A model generated the notes under the pieces. It was not told the origin of the DNA. It saw nothing but the letters and a program-made list of their open reading frames with translations, and made no database searches. Source: JADFOB01 sp964651325 (GTDB lineage: Bacteria; Planctomycetota; Phycisphaerae; UBA1845). Taken from it: a DNA stretch of 9,349 nt. Shown one piece after another: positions 6,528-9,349 of this stretch (position 1 is the first letter of the stretch; each line of letters opens with the position of its first letter). Made by a program: the position numbers and the translations under genes. Location: positions 1 through 9,349 of the forward strand of contig CAZYXP010000157.1 of assembly GCA_964651325.1 (NCBI GenBank). Reading direction: 5' to 3'.

Positions 6528-6863
6528 TTACAAGACGTAGCAAGAGGTTAAGCGAGGAAAAGCCTCATTCATCCGGACAATCCAGAGGGCGCGTATGCTT
6601 CCGCTCGCCTTTGGACCGGCCATGTTGAAGTCTAGCACATATCGCTTTCCGAATCCATCTTCTTCACCCAAGACCGCTTCTTCACTGTCACGGGCGGCTT
6701 GCAGCAGGGCCGCGCGGAGTAACTCAGCCTGGCGGGCGGTAACGCCCAGCGTCGCGGCAAACACGCGGGCCTTGTGCCGTCCGCACAGATGTGCCGGATT
6801 CAGACAGTAGTCTCTCAGCTTGGTGAGATCGACAACGGCTCGATCTCCCTTTGGTAGTTTCAC
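6528..6863 (-). CDS. DUF6883-like protein
   Basis: The product is 111 residues starting KLPKGDRAVVDLTKLRDYCL, with the conserved block LNPAHLCGRHKARVFAATLG at about 22-41, a central helical stretch, GFGKRYVLDF, and the end WIVRMNEAFPRLTSCYVL. This matches what I recall of DUF6883. The function is not established. The N-x-x-H-x-x-x-x-H-K-A-R-V-F signature could hold catalytic or nucleic-acid-binding residues, but that is speculation. The start is GTG at 6863, overlapping the TGA of the upstream remnant by four bases (GTGA) with GAGGAGG 10 bases upstream, so translation is likely coupled. It is followed 16 bases later by the DUF4926-like gene. Confidence 0.8.
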   Translation of the reverse strand: MKLPKGDRAVVDLTKLRDYCLNPAHLCGRHKARVFAATLGVTARQAELLRAALLQAARDSEEAVLGEEDGFGKRYVLDFNMAGPKASGSIRALWIVRMNEAFPRLTSCYVL

Positions 6864-6990
6864 AACGCCGTGACCTCCTCGACGATGGCGATCTCATCGT
6901 CGGTCAGATCGTAGAGCTCGCAAACCAGCCGGTCAATCCGCCGGTCGGTGGCATCGATCTGACGCTGGATGGTGGGGTTATTCGGGAGCG
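6860..6990 (-). pseudogene. C-terminal remnant of a restriction-modification-type protein
   Basis: The last ~40 codons of this frame read NNPTIQRQIDATDRRIDRLV then CELYDLTDDEIAIVEE. This is the characteristic coiled-coil tail seen at the end of Eco57I-like type IIG restriction/modification enzymes and some specificity subunits (Q-I-x-A-T-D-x-x-I-D-x-L-V-Y-E-L-Y-G-L-T-x-x-E-I). No methyltransferase motif (NPPY) or other part of such a protein is present upstream. The same frame extends left to about 7117 through an Arg/Pro-rich stretch that looks non-coding. I therefore read it as a decayed tail left by deletion or recombination. Its final codons still supply the Shine-Dalgarno (GAGGAGG) and a GTGA overlap for the DUF6883-like gene, which could explain why they persist. 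An alternative is a short stand-alone protein from a GTG start near 7050-7117. Confidence 0.62.
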
Positions 6991-7229
6991 GGCCGGTTGG
7001 GGGGCGTCTTACGTGTAGACGTCGTGCCCCGACGCGCTGCTTGCGTTGCACCACTCCCGGGCGATAGGCTTGAGGCCCGCGCGGTGCATCGGAACCGTGT
7101 AGCGCGCCGACCAGCACGGAAGTGTCACGAATCCGTTCTGGCGATCTCGTTGGCTGCAGTTGGTATTCTGCTTTCCGGCGTGGAGTCAGGTGCGCGACAC
7201 GACGTATTGGTAATCGCGGTATTCACGTG

Positions 7230-7679
7230 CTATCGCAGCGGTGGCCCCTCTGGCGGATTGCCGTCGCCGCGCTCGGGGCCTCGTTCGGGTTGGGCGTGGA
7301 AGCCGGTGATTTGCGGGAAGTCTTCCGGTTTGGAGCTGGGATGAACGGCGAACACCTCGACGCGGACGATCTCTTCAAAGGGAACGCTGACCACGAACGA
7401 GCCGACCTTGTATTGCTGATCCATCGGCTCGCATTCAAACACCAGATGGGACTTAGTCTCGACGTCGGCGAATTCCTTCACCTCGTAGCTGAAGCCATCA
7501 CGCAGATAGACCAGCGATCGGATCAAGAGCGAATCGCGAAACGCCAGGGCGTCCTTGTGCTCGTCGATGGTCTCCCGCGTAGCGTCCTCAAAGTGCATCA
7601 GCGTGCAACGCCACATGGCCTCGCGGCATTGATTCTCAAACGCCTGTCCGTGAAACCAGTCGTAGTCAAACATCGACAT
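7230..7679 (-). CDS. Uncharacterised 149-residue protein
   Basis: I do not recognise this protein. It begins MSMFDYDWFHGQAFENQCRE, is rich in aromatic and acidic residues, and has no signal peptide or membrane helix. The middle (about 45-115) alternates hydrophobic and polar residues as in a beta-rich fold (SLVYLRDGFSYEVKEF, SHLVFECEPMD, YKVGSFVVSVPFEEIVRVEVF). The last 25 residues are a Pro/Gly/Arg/Glu tail and probably disordered. Coding is supported by length, by the absence of a better overlapping frame and by a divergent position from queG. The start at 7679 is preferred; 7673 is possible. The Shine-Dalgarno is weak (GGGATGG about 10 bases upstream). It is on the same strand as the DUF cassette but over 100 bases separate them. 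Confidence 0.68.
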   Translation of the reverse strand: MSMFDYDWFHGQAFENQCREAMWRCTLMHFEDATRETIDEHKDALAFRDSLLIRSLVYLRDGFSYEVKEFADVETKSHLVFECEPMDQQYKVGSFVVSVPFEEIVRVEVFAVHPSSKPEDFPQITGFHAQPERGPERGDGNPPEGPPLR

Positions 7680-7726
7680 GGGTCAAAACCATCCCAGGCG
7701 GCCTGCGCCGCTGCTTCATCAAAACG

Positions 7727-7742
7727 GCCGGCACATGCCGGC
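7727..7742. repeat. Perfect 7-bp inverted repeat in the queG divergent region
   Basis: GCCGGCA and TGCCGGC flank CA, forming a 16-base near-palindrome 47 bases upstream of the 149-residue gene and 92 bases upstream of queG. It could be an operator for a dimeric regulator or a REP-like hairpin. No regulator is encoded nearby. Confidence 0.45.
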
Positions 7743-7754
7743 AACGCGAGCGGA

Positions 7755-7783
7755 ACCCTATCCACGCGGACTTGGGCCGTCAA
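7755..7783 (-). promoter_or_regulatory. Weak candidate promoter for the 149-residue protein
   Basis: On the minus strand TTGACG (7783-7778) is a 5/6 match to a -35 box. After 17 bases TAGGGT (7760-7755) is a poor 3/6 -10. The -35 overlaps the left arm of the inverted repeat at 7772-7781. Confidence 0.25.
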
Positions 7784-7815
7784 CGAGCCGCGTGTTCTTT
7801 CTATCGACGGCCCAA
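7772..7815 (+). promoter_or_regulatory. Perfect 10-bp inverted repeat in the queG leader
   Basis: TTGGGCCGTC (7772-7781) and GACGGCCCAA (7806-7815) are exact inverted repeats separated by 24 bases and end 19 bases before the queG ATG. In RNA they would form a stable GC-rich stem close to the start codon. In DNA they would be a two-half-site operator overlapping a leftward -35. It does not look like a preQ1 riboswitch: no such conserved loop or A-rich tail is visible. Confidence 0.5.
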
Positions 7816-7834
7816 CCGCCTAGCATGGCTCTTC

Positions 7835-8788
7835 ATGACGCCATCTGAGCAGAAAGACTGGATTCAGCGAGAGGCCGAGAAAAACGGCTTTGATCGCGTT
7901 GGCATCGCCGATGCCGGACCTATCGGACGCGATGCCTATATTCGTGACTGGCTTGAATCGGGGAAAGCCGGCACGATGACGTACCTGCATCGCTATTTCG
8001 ATCAGCGGCTCGATCCGACGGTGCTCCTTCCGGGAGCTAAGAGCGTGATCCTGTTTTCTCTTTCCTATCATCAGCCGCGCCCGCCCGATGGCGCCGCCAA
8101 CGATCCCGCCCGCGGGCGCGTCGCCATGTATGCCTGGGGCAACGACTACCACAAGATCCTGAAGAAGAAAATATTTCGCATCGTCGATGCGATGCGCGAG
8201 AGGTGGTCGGATGAGTTCGAGGCGAAAGTGTGCGTCGATACGGCGCCGCTACTCGAACGCGAATGGGCCGCACGGGCCGGCATCGGCTGGATCGGCAAGA
8301 ACACGCTTGTGCTCAACGAGCGCGACGGAAGCTACTTCTTCCTCGGAGCTTTGGTTACCACGCTCGACCTTCCGCCGGACGAGCGTGCGCTGGATCATTG
8401 CGGAACGTGTACCGCCTGTCTGGATGCCTGCCCCACCGAGGCTTTCCCGGCGCCCTACCAGATGGACGCCAGCAGGTGCATCAGCTATCTGACCATCGAA
8501 CATCGCGACGACATCGACGACGCGCTCAAACCGGCCATGGGCAGCTGGATCTTCGGCTGCGACATTTGCCAGGAGGTCTGCCCGCACAACCGCCACGCTC
8601 CGCCGACCCGCGAACCCGGCTTCGCCATCAGGCCGCCCGGCCCCACGCCGCGGCTCGACGAAATCGCGAACTGGACCGAAACCGATTATCGGAACAAGCT
8701 TCAAGCCAGCGCGGGAAAACGGGCGAAGCTGCACATGTGGCAACGCAACGCCAGGATCGCAATCGAAAACAGGAGCAAACAAGGCTGA
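7835..8788 (+). CDS. queG: Epoxyqueuosine reductase QueG
   Basis: The product is 317 residues. QueG reduces epoxyqueuosine to queuosine in tRNA anticodon position 34, using a cobalamin cofactor and two [4Fe-4S] clusters; it is cytosolic. Visible: VILFSLSY near 71-78; catalytic D135 in VCVDTAPLLEREWA; GIGWIGKNT at about 149; the first ferredoxin cluster CGTCTACLDACP (C189, C192, C195, C199); and the second cluster from C215 with CDICQEVCP (C242, C245, C249). The ATG at 7835 matches the usual start; the extra 21 upstream codons look non-coding. The Shine-Dalgarno is poor, and a hairpin sits just upstream. E. coli QueG (about 380 residues) carries HEAT-like repeats after the KRAK...RNA region where this protein stops, so this is the short form; the following sequence shows no frameshifted continuation. 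No other queuosine gene is in the window. Confidence 0.95.
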   Translation: MTPSEQKDWIQREAEKNGFDRVGIADAGPIGRDAYIRDWLESGKAGTMTYLHRYFDQRLDPTVLLPGAKSVILFSLSYHQPRPPDGAANDPARGRVAMYAWGNDYHKILKKKIFRIVDAMRERWSDEFEAKVCVDTAPLLEREWAARAGIGWIGKNTLVLNERDGSYFFLGALVTTLDLPPDERALDHCGTCTACLDACPTEAFPAPYQMDASRCISYLTIEHRDDIDDALKPAMGSWIFGCDICQEVCPHNRHAPPTREPGFAIRPPGPTPRLDEIANWTETDYRNKLQASAGKRAKLHMWQRNARIAIENRSKQG

Positions 8789-8813
8789 CGTTGCTCAGGC
8801 GTTCCGCCAAGCA

Positions 8814-8964
8814 TCAGAGCACCTGGCGCAAGCCTGGTGACATCTTGCCGTGGATCGTACTCGGTGCGTAAACCTTCTGATCGGCACGGGCGGTTAGGAG
8901 GTGATACGCGCCAATCGGGAGATTGGCGGTCGCGGGGTCCGCAGGCTTGCGCCAGCGGCTCTGA
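8814..8964. repeat. Palindrome-ended repeat element, copy B (inverted relative to copy A)
   Basis: This 151-bp stretch begins TCAGAGCAC then CTGGCGCAAGCCTG and ends with the inverse of TCAGAGCCG plus CTGGCGCAAGCCTG. Both arms (8815-8837 and 8939-8963) equal the arms of copy A exactly when reverse-complemented, but the interiors (74 bases in A, 101 bases in B) are unrelated by eye. The interior holds a perfect 8-bp stem at 8909-8928 and the string AGGAGGTGAT at 8896-8905. It begins 25 bases after the queG stop. Confidence 0.75.
8909..8928. repeat. Perfect 8-bp hairpin inside repeat copy B
   Basis: CGCCAATC and GATTGGCG pair around GGGA. It follows an almost ideal Shine-Dalgarno string by 3 bases. 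No U-run follows, so it is not a standard terminator of queG. Confidence 0.5.
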
Positions 8965-8986
8965 ATCGGCGCGGATTCCGCCGCCG

Positions 8987-9008
8987 CCGTGCGGGCTGAA
9001 GCCCACGG
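8987..9008. repeat. REP-like palindrome around TGAA
   Basis: CCGTG and CACGG bracket an inner GGC-TGAA-GCC stem-loop, with a 2-base bulge on the left side. The same CCGTG/CACGG bracket occurs at 9219-9247. Confidence 0.45.
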
Positions 9009-9051
9009 CTCAGGGGGCCGCCCGCATTACAATCGCTTACTGGTTTTCAAC

Positions 9052-9080
9052 TTGTCGTTGCCCCCGGTGAGGCGTAAAAT
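9052..9080 (+). promoter_or_regulatory. Candidate sigma70-type promoter facing right
   Basis: TTGTCG (9052-9057) and TAAAAT (9075-9080) are spaced by exactly 17 bases, matching consensus at 4/6 and 5/6. It may serve a gene or small RNA near or beyond the right edge. The only start nearby is the ATG at 9099. Confidence 0.4.
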
Positions 9081-9098
9081 ACAGTATGATGTCGGTGT

Positions 9099-9158
9099 AT
9101 GCTCGACCCCGATCGGTTCGGGGCCGAAGAACCCTTCGAATCGGCGTTGCATTTATGA
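9099..9158 (+). CDS. Doubtful 19-codon open frame after a promoter-like site
   Basis: The frame reads MLDPDRFGAEEPFESALHL then TGA, and its composition resembles a real protein N-terminus. It lies 18 bases after a -10-like box, and there is no Shine-Dalgarno. A perfect 6-bp hairpin (9107-9123) is embedded in it. Its stop overlaps another ATG (9155), whose frame stays open to the window edge but is made of palindromes. It may be the broken start of a gene or chance. Confidence 0.15.
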   Translation: MLDPDRFGAEEPFESALHL

Positions 9159-9192
9159 ATCGGCCATCCGCCCATCATGGCGTTGTCTCCTA

Positions 9193-9207
9193 CAGCCTGA
9201 AGGGCTG
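9193..9207. repeat. Short REP-like hairpin
   Basis: CAGCC and GGCTG form a 5-bp stem around TGAAG, directly before the longer palindrome at 9219. Confidence 0.35.
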
Positions 9208-9218
9208 CGCTGCAGTAG

Positions 9219-9247
9219 CCGTGCGTCCGCTCCTTGCGGAGCCACGG
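9219..9247. repeat. REP-like hairpin with CCGTG/CACGG outer stem
   Basis: CCGTG and CACGG form the outer stem, TCCGC and GCGGA the inner stem, separated by a 2x2 internal loop around a TCCTT loop. Ten base pairs in total. The outer stem is the same as in the palindrome at 8987-9008. Confidence 0.5.
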
Positions 9248-9269
9248 TCACCGCAGAACCCATTCCATT

Positions 9270-9286
9270 CGACCCTGGAGGGGTCG
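9270..9286. repeat. CGACCC palindrome, copy 1
   Basis: CGACCC and GGGTCG form a 6-bp stem around TGGAG. A second copy with a shorter loop is at 9323-9339. Confidence 0.5.
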
Positions 9287-9322
9287 GCCAAGCGCCCTGT
9301 CGCAGACATCCCACAGAGTAGA

Positions 9323-9339
9323 CGACCCTTTCAGGGTCG
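9323..9339. repeat. CGACCC palindrome, copy 2
   Basis: CGACCCT and AGGGTCG form a perfect 7-bp stem around TTC. It shares the CGACCC/GGGTCG stem with 9270-9286 and lies 10 bases from the window edge. Confidence 0.5.
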
Positions 9340-9349
9340 GGCGGTTGGG

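Larger units (their letters stand above)
8789..9349. other. Gene-free, palindrome-rich region at the right end
   Basis: No convincing gene lies in these 561 bases. They contain repeat element copy B (8814-8964), five or more short palindromes (8987-9339), a promoter-like pair (9052-9080) and a 19-codon open frame. Long open frames here are in-frame readings of GC-rich palindromes. The composition is typical of REP arrays; a gene may begin beyond the edge. Confidence 0.6.

Noticed and set aside
7009..7226. Two tiny overlapping minus-strand frames (33 and 39 codons; GTG starts at 7226 and 7128, joined by a GTGA overlap)
   Set aside because: No good ribosome site and no recognised family; the region is more likely debris between the restriction-modification tail and the 149-residue gene, though the second frame looks mildly protein-like.
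7680..7834. preQ1 or cobalamin riboswitch before queG
   Set aside because: The leader has a simple inverted repeat but none of the conserved loops or boxes of those riboswitches that I could recognise.
8230..8871. 213-codon plus-strand frame overlapping queG
   Set aside because: Arg/Gln-rich out-of-frame reading of queG that continues into repeat copy B.
8989..9349. Open frames through the right end, including the ATG at 9155 that stays open to the edge
   Set aside because: They are translations of GC-rich palindromes with no protein-like composition or ribosome site.
1..9349. CRISPR array, tRNA or rRNA genes
   Set aside because: No regularly spaced direct repeats and no cloverleaf or rRNA-like segment was seen on either strand by eye.

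Overview
The window reads as GC-rich bacterial chromosome, most likely from the Planctomycetota (Phycisphaerae-like or a related uncultured lineage). This rests on gene content: a TPR protein with a YggX-like C-terminus, an ApgM-type phosphoglycerate mutase, a twin-FHA protein, and gaps full of short GC-rich palindromes. There is no rRNA or other phylogenetic marker, so the placement is an inference. Genes are spaced rather than tightly packed, and seven of the eight intact or edge-cut genes lie on the minus strand.

Layout from the left. The 5' part of hutU (urocanate hydratase, histidine catabolism) runs off the left edge on the minus strand, with a recognisable promoter and Shine-Dalgarno site. 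A repeat element (430-553) separates it from a two-FHA-domain protein (574-1431, TTG start). A gap holding three palindromes (1432-1769) follows. Next come a TPR/YggX-like protein (1770-2390), a 2,3-bisphosphoglycerate-independent phosphoglycerate mutase of the archaeal/ApgM type (2570-3757) and the replication-restart helicase PriA (3895-6183).

Upstream of priA is a small accessory cassette on the minus strand: the C-terminal remnant of a restriction-modification-type protein (6860 to about 6990), a DUF6883-like protein whose GTG start overlaps the remnant's stop, and a DUF4926-like protein 16 bases further on. An unrecognised 149-residue protein (7230-7679) is divergent from queG (epoxyqueuosine reductase, 7835-8788). 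The shared intergenic region contains two perfect inverted repeats. The right end (8789-9349) has no convincing gene. It holds a second copy of the repeat element in opposite orientation and a run of palindromes like those found near REP-associated transposases.

The core genes are housekeeping functions (histidine breakdown, lower glycolysis, replication restart, tRNA queuosine synthesis, probable iron/redox homeostasis) that do not form one pathway. The most interesting parts are (1) the element with two distinguishable ends, present in two inverted copies; (2) the TPR-YggX fusion with two CxxC pairs; (3) the DUF6883/DUF4926 pair translationally coupled to a decayed restriction-modification tail; and (4) the 10-bp inverted repeat in the queG leader.
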